A stretch of 10,314 bases of DNA from an uncultured Rhizobiaceae group bacterium (GTDB lineage Bacteria; Pseudomonadota; Alphaproteobacteria; Rhizobiales; Rhizobiaceae): assembly GCA_938009335.1 (NCBI GenBank), contig CALLHT010000280.1, positions 1 to 10,314 of the forward strand, given 5' to 3'. This document shows, piece after piece, positions 1-6,698 of the stretch; position 1 is the first letter of the stretch; the number at the start of each line of letters is the position of its first letter. A program made the translations under genes and the position numbers. The notes below the pieces were generated by a model. That model was not told the DNA's origin, did not search any database, and worked only from the letters and a program-made list of their open reading frames with translations.

Positions 1-419
1 GCGATAATATCAAACATGCTGAATGGCGTGAAACCGTTTCGTTTTGAGAACAGGATCATGGCGATTGTGATGCCAGCTAAACCGCCGTGGAAACTCATGC
101 CACCTTGCCATACCGCAAAGACTGCCAGTGGGTTGTCCAAATAGGTGGGCAGGTCGTAAAACAAAATATATCCCAAACGCCCGCCTAGAATAATGCCCCC
201 TACGGCCCAGACGAGAAAATCATCGAGATGTTCTTCTGTGATTGGTGATCCGCCTTCACCCCATAAGCGTGGCGTCGTTACCAGTTTCTTGGCGTACCAC
301 CATGCAAACAAAATCCCGACCGCATAAGCAACGCCATACCAATGCACTTGCAGTGGTCCGATCGAAATCAGAACCGGATCAATTTGCGGGTGGGAAAGAG
401 CAGTGAGTGTATTGAGCAT
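1..419 (-). CDS. lgt: Prolipoprotein diacylglyceryl transferase, N-terminal part (runs off left edge)
   Basis: Lgt moves a diacylglyceryl group from phosphatidylglycerol to the lipobox cysteine of prolipoproteins, the first step of lipoprotein maturation in the inner membrane. The visible 139 codons start at an ATG (plus-strand CAT at 417-419) and stay open to the window edge. Family signatures are clear: an HWYG segment near residues 26-29 in a first membrane segment, GGRLGYILFY at about 79-88, and GGMSFHGGL at about 106-114 with the conserved histidine at 111. Roughly the first half of a typical Lgt is present. The start has only a weak upstream AGG. It is divergent from ubiK. I am confident of the family; only the 3' end is missing, because of the window edge. 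Confidence 0.96.
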   Translation of the reverse strand, partial: MLNTLTALSHPQIDPVLISIGPLQVHWYGVAYAVGILFAWWYAKKLVTTPRLWGEGGSPITEEHLDDFLVWAVGGIILGGRLGYILFYDLPTYLDNPLAVFAVWQGGMSFHGGLAGITIAMILFSKRNGFTPFSMFDII

Positions 420-548
420 GAACGGTCAATTTACCTAAGAAACGTGAAATTCGATTTCGCATGTTTGAGGCGCTTTGTCACCTGACGCATATGTTGAAAA
501 TGAGGTCCTCAGTCTATATGTGAAGAGTGTAACACAAAGGACAAGACC
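420..548. promoter_or_regulatory. Divergent lgt / ubiK intergenic region
   Basis: This 129-base gap must hold the starts of both divergent transcripts. Towards ubiK there is a possible TTGAAA (494-499) and TATATG (515-520) pair, but the 15-base spacer is short. An 11-base perfect palindrome, TGAGGTCCTCA (501-511), lies between the two boxes where a repressor could sit. The ubiK ribosome binding site AAGGA (537-541) is 7 bases before its ATG. The promoter boxes are a guess; the palindrome and the ribosome binding site are directly visible. Confidence 0.35.
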
Positions 549-845
549 ATGAACCAGGGCCCTAACCGTATCTTCGATGAATTCGCAAAACTTATGACAG
601 ATGCTGCCGGTGCCGCGCAGGGCATGAAGCGTGAGGCGGAAACAGCGTTCCGTTCGCAGGCTGAACGCTTTCTGGTTGATATGGACCTCGTGAAGCGCGA
701 AGAATTTGAAGCGGTTCAAGAAATGGCGGGCCGAGCGCGCGCGGAAAACGAAGAACTAAAATCCCTTGTGGAAGCTTTGGAAAAACGCATTGCAGCGCTT
801 GAAAAACCAGCGAAACCCAGAACGCGCGCATCAGCTAAGAAATAA
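549..845 (+). CDS. ubiK: UbiK/YqiC-type accessory factor (BMFP domain)
   Basis: A 98-residue protein of the BMFP (membrane fusogenic, YqiC/UbiK) family. In enterobacteria UbiK helps the late ubiquinone biosynthesis complex; in Brucella the BMFP protein was studied as a membrane-fusogenic coiled coil. The N-terminal half (residues 1-45) is an amphipathic helix region beginning with an NRIFDEFAKL segment. The C-terminal half carries the family pattern LVKREEFEAVQEM (48-60), followed by a heptad-rich coiled coil to about residue 86 and a basic Lys/Arg/Ala tail. AAGGA lies 7 bases upstream of the ATG. The position next to lgt fits what I remember of Rhizobiales gene order. The ubiquinone role is carried over by homology and not shown here. 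Confidence 0.88.
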   Translation: MNQGPNRIFDEFAKLMTDAAGAAQGMKREAETAFRSQAERFLVDMDLVKREEFEAVQEMAGRARAENEELKSLVEALEKRIAALEKPAKPRTRASAKK

Positions 846-904
846 TCAGAAAATTTCAAATTTTTTTTCTGCCAGTGAATAAGTTTTAAAAAACTCAATT
901 CGCA

Positions 905-1029
905 GAATCCCTTACGCCGAAACGTGAATCTTTTGATTCAAGGCTTCTCCACAGAATCAGCGAGGTGTTGAATCACCTTGGGCTGGTTTTGCTGAGTCAC
1001 CGTTATACACTGAAATTACAGGATGATTC
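905..1029. promoter_or_regulatory. Cluster of seven GANTC (CcrM) sites with near-DnaA boxes
   Basis: This lies in the gene-free stretch 846-1152. GANTC sites are at 905, 926, 935, 954, 970, 994 and 1025 (first base): seven in 125 bases. By eye I find only about ten more in the rest of the window. CcrM methylates GANTC in alphaproteobacteria and its clusters mark cell-cycle-controlled promoters or replication regions. Two sequences each match the DnaA box TTATNCACA at 8 of 9 positions: TTCTCCACA (945-953) and TTATACACT (1003-1011). An A/T-rich run with eight consecutive T (861-868) lies just upstream. It could be a cell-cycle-regulated promoter for the ybjN-proC-csaA cluster or an origin-like segment. 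No hemE or repC is seen here, so the main chromosomal origin is not claimed. Confidence 0.5.
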
Positions 1030-1090
1030 GCGGCGGGCCTGACACTCCGCGGGTTTGGGCAAAGGCTCAATTCGGGGAGTGTCGTTTTCT
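1029..1090 (+). terminator. Nested hairpin with T-rich tail, possible attenuator before ybjN-like gene
   Basis: GACACTCC (1041-1048) pairs perfectly with GGAGTGTC (1076-1083). Inside it TTGGGC (1055-1060) pairs with GCTCAA (1065-1070) with one G-U, around an AAAG loop. GTTTTCTTG follows, a moderate T-tract. The upstream CGCGG (1029-1033) can instead pair with CCGCG (1047-1051), which would break the outer stem. It may end the ubiK transcript or an unseen small RNA, or act as a leader attenuator for the next gene 70 bases on. Confidence 0.4.
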
Positions 1091-1152
1091 TGTCGATGTG
1101 TAATCGGCGCTCTTCATTCGTGTGACAAATGGGATACGAGGAATATCAGAAT

Positions 1153-1653
1153 ATGGCATTGGCCGAACTTGAGCTGGAGCGTGAATTAAACCCTGTGGAC
1201 ATGATTGAACATGTCGCCGCCCACAATAAGTGGGAGTTTGAGCGTTCAACCGAAGACGAGATCAGTCTTTCCGTTGCCGGCGTTTGGACGGACTACAATG
1301 TTTCGCTTTCCTGGATGCAGGATTTCGAGGCCCTGCATCTTGCCTGCGCGTTTGACATGAAAGTTCCGCCCAGCCGAATTCTTGAGACAACCCGCTTGCT
1401 CTCACTGATCAATGAACAACTTCTGATCGGGCATTTTGACATTTGGGCAAACGAGGGTTCGGTGATGTTTCGCCAAACCCTGATGCTGAATGGCGGTGCT
1501 ATTCCAACTGGTGAGCAACTTGAATGTCTGCTGATGAGCGCGCTTGATGCAAGTGAGCGTTACTATCAGGCTTTTCAGTTTGTTGTGTGGGCTGGAAATA
1601 CTGCGGAAAAATCTCTTGATGCAGCTCTTTTCGAAACGCGAGGAAACGCGTAA
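1153..1653 (+). CDS. YbjN domain-containing protein
   Basis: A 166-residue YbjN-family protein. The family is related in fold to type III secretion chaperones and its exact role in alphaproteobacteria is not settled; E. coli YbjN has been linked to stress, motility and biofilm phenotypes. Family features seen are an acidic start followed by PVDMIEHVAAHNKWEFER, a DEISLSVAGVWTDYNVSLSW strand pair, and LLSLINEQLLIGHFDIW in the middle. The frame is open from an ATG at 1129, but I choose the ATG at 1153: GAGGAA (1138-1143) sits 9 bases before it, whereas 1129 has no ribosome binding site. It lies 50 bases before proC, in the same direction, so the two are probably co-transcribed. The upstream region is unusually rich in GANTC sites. 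Confidence 0.85.
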   Translation: MALAELELERELNPVDMIEHVAAHNKWEFERSTEDEISLSVAGVWTDYNVSLSWMQDFEALHLACAFDMKVPPSRILETTRLLSLINEQLLIGHFDIWANEGSVMFRQTLMLNGGAIPTGEQLECLLMSALDASERYYQAFQFVVWAGNTAEKSLDAALFETRGNA

Positions 1654-1703
1654 AGCTTCTCTCAAATTGTAGGGCAGGCGTGTGCCCGATACGGGAGATC
1701 TCG

Positions 1704-2507
1704 ATGGACTTCACAGTTACACTTGTTGGTGCGGGGAATATGGGCGGTGCCATGCTGCGCGGCTGGCTTGCCAATGGGATGAACCCTGAGCACGTCACGG
1801 TAATCGATCCCTCACCCTCGCAAACTATGGTAGACTATCTCTCTGAGATGAATGTGGGTTGCAAAAATTCTGCCGATGGTCTTGGGGAAACGGATGTTCT
1901 GCTTGTCGCGGTGAAGCCTCAAATGATGGAAAACGTCCTGCCGAACCTCGCTGCTTTGGTTGGCGCAGACACAGTGATCGTCTCCGTTGCAGCAGGAACG
2001 AAGCTAGAGACTTTAACTGCGCCGTTTGATCATCCGGCCGCCATTCGTGTCATGCCAAACACGCCATCTTTGGTGGGGCGAGGAATGTCTGTCGGATGCC
2101 CGAATGATAAAGCGAGCGATGAACATCGGTTGCGCGTTGGTCAGTTGATGCAAGCGATTGGTCATATGGAGTGGGTGGATGATGAAGCTCTTATTGATGC
2201 GGTTACTGCCGTTTCAGGAAGTGGTCCTGCTTATGTGTTCCATCTAGCAGAGTGTATGGCTGCTGCTGGTGTAAAGGCGGGTTTGCCGGAAGATCTTGCG
2301 ATGACCCTTGCACGCGAGACCGTTTCAGGTGCTGGAGAACTTTTGCGTCAGTCGGATGATGATCCGGCAACGCTTCGCAAAAATGTTACCTCACCCGGTG
2401 GTACGACGGCTGCAGCGCTTGAAGTTTTGATGGGGGAGAGCGGGATGCCAAAACTCTTCGATGATGCCATCGCTGCTGCAAAACGTCGATCTGAAGAACT
2501 TTCGTGA
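1704..2507 (+). CDS. proC: Pyrroline-5-carboxylate reductase
   Basis: ProC makes the last step of proline synthesis, NAD(P)H-dependent reduction of pyrroline-5-carboxylate, in the cytoplasm. The 267-residue length is normal for the family. The Rossmann nucleotide-binding loop VGAGNMGGAM is at residues 8-17, AVKPQ at 69-73, RVMPNTP at 115-121, the helical dimerisation-domain motif SGSGPAYVF at 171-179, and TSPGGTT at 229-235. The open frame extends upstream to a GTG at 1680, but the ATG at 1704 has GGGAGA (1693-1698) five bases ahead and gives the standard family N-terminus. The csaA gene follows after 9 bases, so the two share a transcript. Confidence 0.96.
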   Translation: MDFTVTLVGAGNMGGAMLRGWLANGMNPEHVTVIDPSPSQTMVDYLSEMNVGCKNSADGLGETDVLLVAVKPQMMENVLPNLAALVGADTVIVSVAAGTKLETLTAPFDHPAAIRVMPNTPSLVGRGMSVGCPNDKASDEHRLRVGQLMQAIGHMEWVDDEALIDAVTAVSGSGPAYVFHLAECMAAAGVKAGLPEDLAMTLARETVSGAGELLRQSDDDPATLRKNVTSPGGTTAAALEVLMGESGMPKLFDDAIAAAKRRSEELS

Positions 2508-2516
2508 GGAACCGTT

Positions 2517-2870
2517 ATGACTTCTGAAACATCTGATCCAATCACCATTGATGACTTTCTGAAAGTCGATATCCGGGTTGGTAGGATCATCGAAGTCGAG
2601 GAATTTCCAGAAGCTAGGAAGGCTGCTTGGAAACTTAAAATCGACTTTGGCGACAAGATCGGCATTAAGAAAACATCTGCACAGATCGTTGCCAATTATA
2701 GCAAAGGCGATTTGATGGGGCGCTTGGTGATGGCCGTTGTTAATTTCCCGCCGCGCCAGATTGGTCCTTTCATGTCCGAAGTTCTAACGCTTGGATATCC
2801 CGATGAAGACGGGAATGTTGTTCTGGCTGCCGTTGAACGTGATGTTCCAATCGGCGGTCGACTACATTAA
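2517..2870 (+). CDS. csaA: CsaA-type tRNA-binding protein
   Basis: A 117-residue stand-alone tRNA-binding (OB-fold, EMAP/Trbp111-like) protein. It closely resembles Bacillus CsaA, described as a chaperone-like factor that can interact with secretory preproteins; the stand-alone domain binds tRNA. Visible family signatures are IDDFLKVDIRVGRI (11-24), EEFPEARKAAWKL (28-40), KIDFGDKIGIKKTSAQI (41-57) and VVNFPPRQIGPFMSEVLTLG (74-93). GAGGAA is 6 bases ahead of the ATG, and proC ends 9 bases upstream. The stop codon lies in the palindrome TAACCGGGTTA (2868-2878), which also contains the stop of the convergent kinase gene, so there is no room for an ordinary terminator between them. Confidence 0.93.
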   Translation: MTSETSDPITIDDFLKVDIRVGRIIEVEEFPEARKAAWKLKIDFGDKIGIKKTSAQIVANYSKGDLMGRLVMAVVNFPPRQIGPFMSEVLTLGYPDEDGNVVLAAVERDVPIGGRLH

Positions 2871-2875
2871 CCGGG

Positions 2876-4276
2876 TTAGATCGGCAGTGTAATAATTACG
2901 CGCAATCCACCCAACGGGCTTTCATATAGATTGATGTCTCCGCCGTGGTTGCGGGCAATGTCTCGTGCGATTGAGAGGCCCAAGCCTGTGCCTGACTCAT
3001 CCAGGTTTCTTGCTTCATCCAAACGCATAAACGGTTTGAACACCTCTTCCCGCATTTCTTCCGGGATGCCGGGTCCATCGTCATCGAACGTAATCGTGAG
3101 GCGGTGCTGCCCTTCACTAACCTTTGCCTCTAAACGGTCTGCGTAGCGGAACGCATTTGTAACGATATTGCTCACCATGCGTGAGAACGCTTCTGATGTA
3201 ATGTGCAAGGATATGTCTTGGGCGCAGTCGACTTCGTAGTTTTTCTCGCGGAGCGCTGCCTCCATCTTGTGCTTTAACAATGCATCGCAAACGTCTACGT
3301 CTTCGGATTGTTCGTATTGATCACCACGCGCGAAGTCGATATAGCCCTGAAGCATTTGGTGCATGTCATCGACATCGTTTTGGAGTTCTTCGATCTCCGG
3401 AGTTTGTCGTATCAGCGCAAGTTGAAGTTTAAAGCGGGTTAGAATGGTTCGCAGATCGTGGCTAACGCCGGTCAACATTGCTGTGCGTTGTTCGATCTGA
3501 CGCTCAATTCGCTCCCGCATTTTTAAGAATGCCAGCCCCGCTTGACGGACTTCAGTTGCGCCGCGAATTCTGAAATCACTCGGTAGATTTTGACCCTTGC
3601 CGAATTTATCTGCCGCCTGAGACAATTGTTGAATTGGCCGGATCTGATTGCGCAAAAACAAGATTGCAATAATGAGGAGAAACAGAGATGTGCCAAACAT
3701 CCAAATCAGGAAAATATGGGAGTTGGATGCATAGGCCCGGTCGCGGCGTACAAAAACACGTAGAACATTTTCTTCCGGCTTTTCCAATCTGACCCGGATT
3801 TCAAGCAGGTTTGAATCGCCAACAGTGTCGATCCAGAATGGTCTGCCGATCTGATTTTGTATCTCTGCCCTAAGCGTGTTGTCCAACAATGAGAAGAAGG
3901 GCTTTCCCACTACAGGTGGAAATGGGTCTGGCGGTTGGATTGAGATCGTCAGATCCAGCTTTTCTTGCGCAATGGCTGTGATCTGAGCAAACTCAGGATC
4001 TTGCGGATAGTTTTCCAATACCTCGATGATAGAAGCGACATCTGCCGTCACAGCCTGCGAAAGACGTTGTGTGACCAGTTGCCAATGACGCTCCATGAAG
4101 ACGAAAGCAATAACGGATTGTAGCAATACCATGGGGGTAATGATAATCAGCAGCGAACGCCCATAGAGACCTTTCGGCATTTTCCGGGAAACCCAACGGG
4201 AAAAACGACTCCATAACGAACGCTTTCGCAGCGTTTGTTCCTGAAGATTTTTCGGTGCTGATTCTTCTATTGTCAA
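2876..4276 (-). CDS. Membrane sensor histidine kinase (EnvZ-like, HAMP)
   Basis: A 466-residue inner-membrane histidine kinase, presumably the partner of the OmpR-type regulator encoded just upstream on the same strand. Order: basic N-terminus, membrane segment 1 (about 41-60), periplasmic sensor region of about 125 residues, membrane segment 2 (about 187-208), HAMP (about 209-262), H-box with phosphoacceptor His273, N-box N370/N374, G1 DDDGPGIP (398-405), F-box around FKPFMRLDEARN (413-424), and G2 SGTGLGLSIARD (428-439). The H-box reads SHDLRTILTR: the usual proline after RT is isoleucine. The only in-frame start before a stop is the TTG at 4276, without a good ribosome binding site, so the start is uncertain; M33 is the next candidate. 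A 97-base gap separates it from the regulator gene, so it may have its own promoter. Confidence 0.92.
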   Translation of the reverse strand: MTIEESAPKNLQEQTLRKRSLWSRFSRWVSRKMPKGLYGRSLLIIITPMVLLQSVIAFVFMERHWQLVTQRLSQAVTADVASIIEVLENYPQDPEFAQITAIAQEKLDLTISIQPPDPFPPVVGKPFFSLLDNTLRAEIQNQIGRPFWIDTVGDSNLLEIRVRLEKPEENVLRVFVRRDRAYASNSHIFLIWMFGTSLFLLIIAILFLRNQIRPIQQLSQAADKFGKGQNLPSDFRIRGATEVRQAGLAFLKMRERIERQIEQRTAMLTGVSHDLRTILTRFKLQLALIRQTPEIEELQNDVDDMHQMLQGYIDFARGDQYEQSEDVDVCDALLKHKMEAALREKNYEVDCAQDISLHITSEAFSRMVSNIVTNAFRYADRLEAKVSEGQHRLTITFDDDGPGIPEEMREEVFKPFMRLDEARNLDESGTGLGLSIARDIARNHGGDINLYESPLGGLRVIITLPI

Positions 4277-4373
4277 AACGCAAATAACCCGTCATCGCAT
4301 TACACTTGCCATGTTTATAACAGTTTATCAGAGATGGGGAGTCAGAGGATAATTTAACCTAGAATTCTTGTGC

Positions 4374-5132
4374 TCAGTTTACGCACAGGCGATATCCGAT
4401 ACCACGCACCGTTTGAAGCCATTTTGGGTTTGCAGGATCTTCTTCAATCTTTCGCCGCAGGCGATTGATCTGTACATCGATCTTTCTTTCTCCGGAACCC
4501 GATTCATTGCCCAGTAACTCGTGACGCGCGACTGTATCTCCGGGCTTGGATGCGAAAGCAGTAAGGATTTCACGTTCCCGATCTGTCAATCGAACCGGAT
4601 TTCCTTCCTGGGTCAACTCACCGCGTTTTACAGAAAAATGGAAGTCACCAAATCTCACCTGCTCAATAGCAGGCTCCTCCGGTTTCACCGTGCGCTTCAA
4701 AATGCTGTTGATGCGTAAAAGAAGTTCGCGGGGTTCAAACGGTTTTGCCAGATAATCGTCAGCACCGGCCTCAAGCCCCTCAATCCGGTTTTCGATTTCC
4801 GCAAGTGCGGTCAATAGGAGAATTGGCACTTCACTCTCGCCACTTAGGCTCTTGGTGAGGCTTATACCGGTTTCACCCGGCATCATCACATCAACTACTA
4901 GTAAATCAAATTGCAGTCCTGACAAACGTCTGCGCGCTTCAGCTGCATCACTGGCGCTTGAAACGCGGAAACCATTGTTCGTGAGATAGCGCGTCAAAAG
5001 GCTTCTCAGCCGACTATCATCATCCACAACAAGGATGTGCGGCGCATCATCCGAAGGTGCATCCAGCGTGCTGGTGATTTCGTTCATCCGGTTTTCAACC
5101 TTACCCGTTTCGCAGATATCGGTGCCCAACAT
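4374..5132 (-). CDS. petR: OmpR-family response regulator, PetR-like
   Basis: A response regulator with an N-terminal receiver domain and a C-terminal winged-helix DNA-binding domain. Numbering from the first of three consecutive ATGs (5138): acidic residues D39-D41, phosphoacceptor D83 in VVDVMMPGE, T110, K132 in the AKPFEPRELL segment, and the winged helix from about 160 to 254 ending GIGYRLCVN. AAGGA (plus strand 5141-5145) is followed by ATGATGATG; the third ATG, at 5132, has the best spacing (8 bases) and is used here, but all three are possible. The N-terminus is about 18 residues longer than the MNEI start typical of relatives. The MarR-type gene just upstream recalls Rhodobacter petP-petR, needed there for cytochrome bc1-dependent growth; the symbol rests on that resemblance. 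Confidence 0.9.
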   Translation of the reverse strand: MLGTDICETGKVENRMNEITSTLDAPSDDAPHILVVDDDSRLRSLLTRYLTNNGFRVSSASDAAEARRRLSGLQFDLLVVDVMMPGETGISLTKSLSGESEVPILLLTALAEIENRIEGLEAGADDYLAKPFEPRELLLRINSILKRTVKPEEPAIEQVRFGDFHFSVKRGELTQEGNPVRLTDREREILTAFASKPGDTVARHELLGNESGSGERKIDVQINRLRRKIEEDPANPKWLQTVRGIGYRLCVN

Positions 5133-5172
5133 CATCATAGTCCTTGATCAGTCTATCACAAATAACGAAGTG

Positions 5173-5637
5173 TTATCGTTTGTTGCCGCGCATCAGTTTC
5201 AGAAAATTCAGAATCTGATCGCGCTGTGTTTCGTCCATGGATGAAAGTGCTCTGGAAATGCGGTCGGATTGTGGACTGGAGAGTTTTAGCACCAATTCGC
5301 GCCCCTTTTCGGTGGGATATAAGAGCCGTTGGCGCCGGTCATTACTGCCTTCAATTTGCGTAATATATTCTGCATGCAACATTTGTTTGAGAACTCGGGC
5401 GAGGCTTTGTTTGGTAATCTTCAAAATGGCAAGCAGCTCGGCAACTGTAAGTCCCGGTTGCCTGCAAACAAAAAACAGAACACGGTGATGCGCCCGCCCA
5501 AACCCGTATTCAGACAAGATTTTATCAGGGTCTTCAATGAAGTCACGATAGGCGAAAAACAGGCTCTCGATTACGTCAAGATTGGCAATTTCGTCGCTAT
5601 CAACGGCTTTCATGTCTTTTGTCTTGCTTTCCGTCAT
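5173..5637 (-). CDS. petP: MarR-family regulator, PetP-like
   Basis: A 154-residue MarR-type winged helix regulator. The N-terminal part has LFFAYRDFIEDPDKIL (26-41), then EYGFGRAHHRVLFFV (43-57). The helix-turn-helix lies at about 62-88 (LTVAELLAILKITKQSLARV), the wing around DRRQRLLYPTEKG (100-112), and a C-terminal dimer helix ends at LMRGNKR. These match what I remember of PetP, the MarR-like partner encoded beside PetR in Rhodobacter. The petR-like gene begins about 35-40 bases downstream, so they are almost certainly one transcript. The first ATG has no clear ribosome binding site; ATG at 5613 (M9) is an alternative. The gene is divergent from ilvE, across a region with repeated TGACATA that is a likely autoregulatory operator. 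Confidence 0.9.
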   Translation of the reverse strand: MTESKTKDMKAVDSDEIANLDVIESLFFAYRDFIEDPDKILSEYGFGRAHHRVLFFVCRQPGLTVAELLAILKITKQSLARVLKQMLHAEYITQIEGSNDRRQRLLYPTEKGRELVLKLSSPQSDRISRALSSMDETQRDQILNFLKLMRGNKR

Positions 5638-5647
5638 GGTTGCACTG

Positions 5648-5685
5648 TGACATAAAATGAAAAATATGTCAGTACTATTGACATA
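5648..5685. promoter_or_regulatory. Three TGACATA repeats, putative PetP (MarR) operator over the ilvE promoter
   Basis: TGACATA occurs at 5648-5654, inverted (TATGTCA) at 5665-5671, and direct again at 5679-5685, giving two overlapping dyads with 10- and 7-base spacers. The third copy overlaps TTGACA (5678-5683), a perfect -35 hexamer pointing at ilvE; the -10 at 17 bases (TAGCGT) is poor. MarR regulators usually bind inverted repeats in their own divergent promoter, so this is the obvious binding site for the adjacent regulator, which could repress both directions. The repeats are seen; the binding is inferred. Confidence 0.5.
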
Positions 5686-5756
5686 AATTTATTCATTGCA
5701 TAGCGTCTTTTATCTGAAATGAGCGCTATGGTGCGTATTCGACTTGGAGAAAAACA

Positions 5757-6641
5757 ATGGCAGGCGTTTCCTATGATCAAATGGGCGGCCAAATTTGGTA
5801 TAACGGTAAATTTGTAGAATGGGCTGATGCGCAAGTCCATGTGCTTACCCACGGGTTGCACTATGCCAGCAGTGTGTTTGAAGGTGAGCGCGCATATGGC
5901 GGTAAAATTTTTAAGCTGCAAGAGCATACCGACCGTTTGTTTTTTTCTGCCAAAGAGCTTGGGTTTGAAATTCCCTATACACCGGATGAGATCAATAAGG
6001 CTTGCGAAGATACGCTGGAAGTGCAGGGACTGACTGATGCGTATATCCGGCCTGTTGCCTGGCGTGGCAGTGAAATGATGGGCGTCTCTGCACAGAATAA
6101 CAAGATCAATGTGGCAATCGCTGTATGGGAATGGCCAAGCTACTTTGCACCGGAAGAACGCATTAAAGGCATTCGTCTTGACAATGCGATTTATCGTAGA
6201 CCTGATCCGGCGACCATACCCTGTTTTGCGAAGGCTGCCGGATTGTATATGATCTGCACGCTTTCCAAACATGCCGCTGAGGAGCGCGGATATGCAGACG
6301 CGTTGATGCTGGACTATCGTGGCCGTGTTGCAGAAGCGACGGGCGCCAATGTTTTCTTTATTAAAGACGGTGTTATTCATACGCCTGAGCCTGATTGTTT
6401 TCTCAATGGTATCACACGTCAAACGGTTGTGGATTTGGCCAAGCAACGTCAAATTGAGGTGGTTGAACGCGCGATTATGCCTGAAGAGCTTGATGGCTTT
6501 GAAGAGTGTTTTCTCACCGGTACGGCCGCTGAAGTGACGCCAGTTTCGGAAATCGGAGAGCACCGTTTTACCCCGGGCCAAATCTCTCTTGATCTGATGA
6601 ACGATTATGACGAGGCGGTAAGGGCGCATTTGCAGGCGTAA
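5757..6641 (+). CDS. ilvE: Branched-chain amino acid aminotransferase
   Basis: A PLP-dependent fold-type IV transaminase of 294 residues that interconverts Leu, Ile and Val with their 2-oxo acids using glutamate. THGLHYASSVFEGERAY (31-47) is the family's N-terminal signature. The PLP lysine is K159 in CFAKAAGLYM and the glutamate E193 is in AEATGANVFF; both match E. coli IlvE numbering. The cofactor phosphate-binding region LTGTAAEVTPV is at 253-263. GGAGA (5746-5750) precedes the ATG. The gene stands alone between a divergent regulator unit and a terminator, so it is monocistronic. The middle segment RPVAWRGSEMMGV (98-110) differs from enteric IlvE, so preference within branched-chain or related substrates is not certain; D-amino acid or other class IV transaminase activity is the alternative. 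Confidence 0.92.
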   Translation: MAGVSYDQMGGQIWYNGKFVEWADAQVHVLTHGLHYASSVFEGERAYGGKIFKLQEHTDRLFFSAKELGFEIPYTPDEINKACEDTLEVQGLTDAYIRPVAWRGSEMMGVSAQNNKINVAIAVWEWPSYFAPEERIKGIRLDNAIYRRPDPATIPCFAKAAGLYMICTLSKHAAEERGYADALMLDYRGRVAEATGANVFFIKDGVIHTPEPDCFLNGITRQTVVDLAKQRQIEVVERAIMPEELDGFEECFLTGTAAEVTPVSEIGEHRFTPGQISLDLMNDYDEAVRAHLQA

Positions 6642-6647
6642 TTTTGC

Positions 6648-6680
6648 AAGTTTTGGGAGAATCTCGGCCAAAATTTTTTC
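6648..6680 (+). terminator. Rho-independent terminator after ilvE
   Basis: TTTTGG (6651-6656) pairs with CCAAAA (6668-6673), and inside it GAG (6657-6659) pairs with CTC (6663-6665) around an AAT loop. Six T residues follow (6674-6679). Flanking A residues extend the stem into the T-run. The hairpin begins 6 bases after the ilvE stop codon. The stem is A/T-rich, but the layout is that of a standard intrinsic terminator. Confidence 0.65.
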
Positions 6681-6683
6681 TGA

Positions 6684-6698
6684 TTAACGTTTCCTTAA
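6684..6698. promoter_or_regulatory. CtrA box (TTAA-N7-TTAA)
   Basis: TTAACGTTTCCTTAA matches the full CtrA recognition pattern, two TTAA half-sites separated by seven bases. CtrA is the cell-cycle master response regulator of alphaproteobacteria. The site lies directly after the ilvE terminator and 117 bases before the glycine-rich protein gene, a plausible activator or repressor position. A GANTC site is at 6659-6663. The palindrome TTACGTAA (6708-6715) and the inverted repeat CTATG/CATAG (6724-6738) follow in the same leader. Confidence 0.5.

Noticed and set aside
850..1029. Main chromosomal origin oriC
   Set aside because: GANTC cluster and near-DnaA boxes fit, but only two imperfect boxes are present and neighbours usual for alphaproteobacterial oriC (such as hemE) are absent.
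1672..1687. GGGCA/TGCCC hairpin between the YbjN-like gene and proC
   Set aside because: Only a 5-bp stem without a T-run; not convincing as a terminator or regulator.
5634..6671. Long open frame of 345 codons on the minus strand opposite ilvE
   Set aside because: It lies exactly antisense to ilvE, whose active-site residues are all intact, and its translation shows no family signature; a shadow frame.
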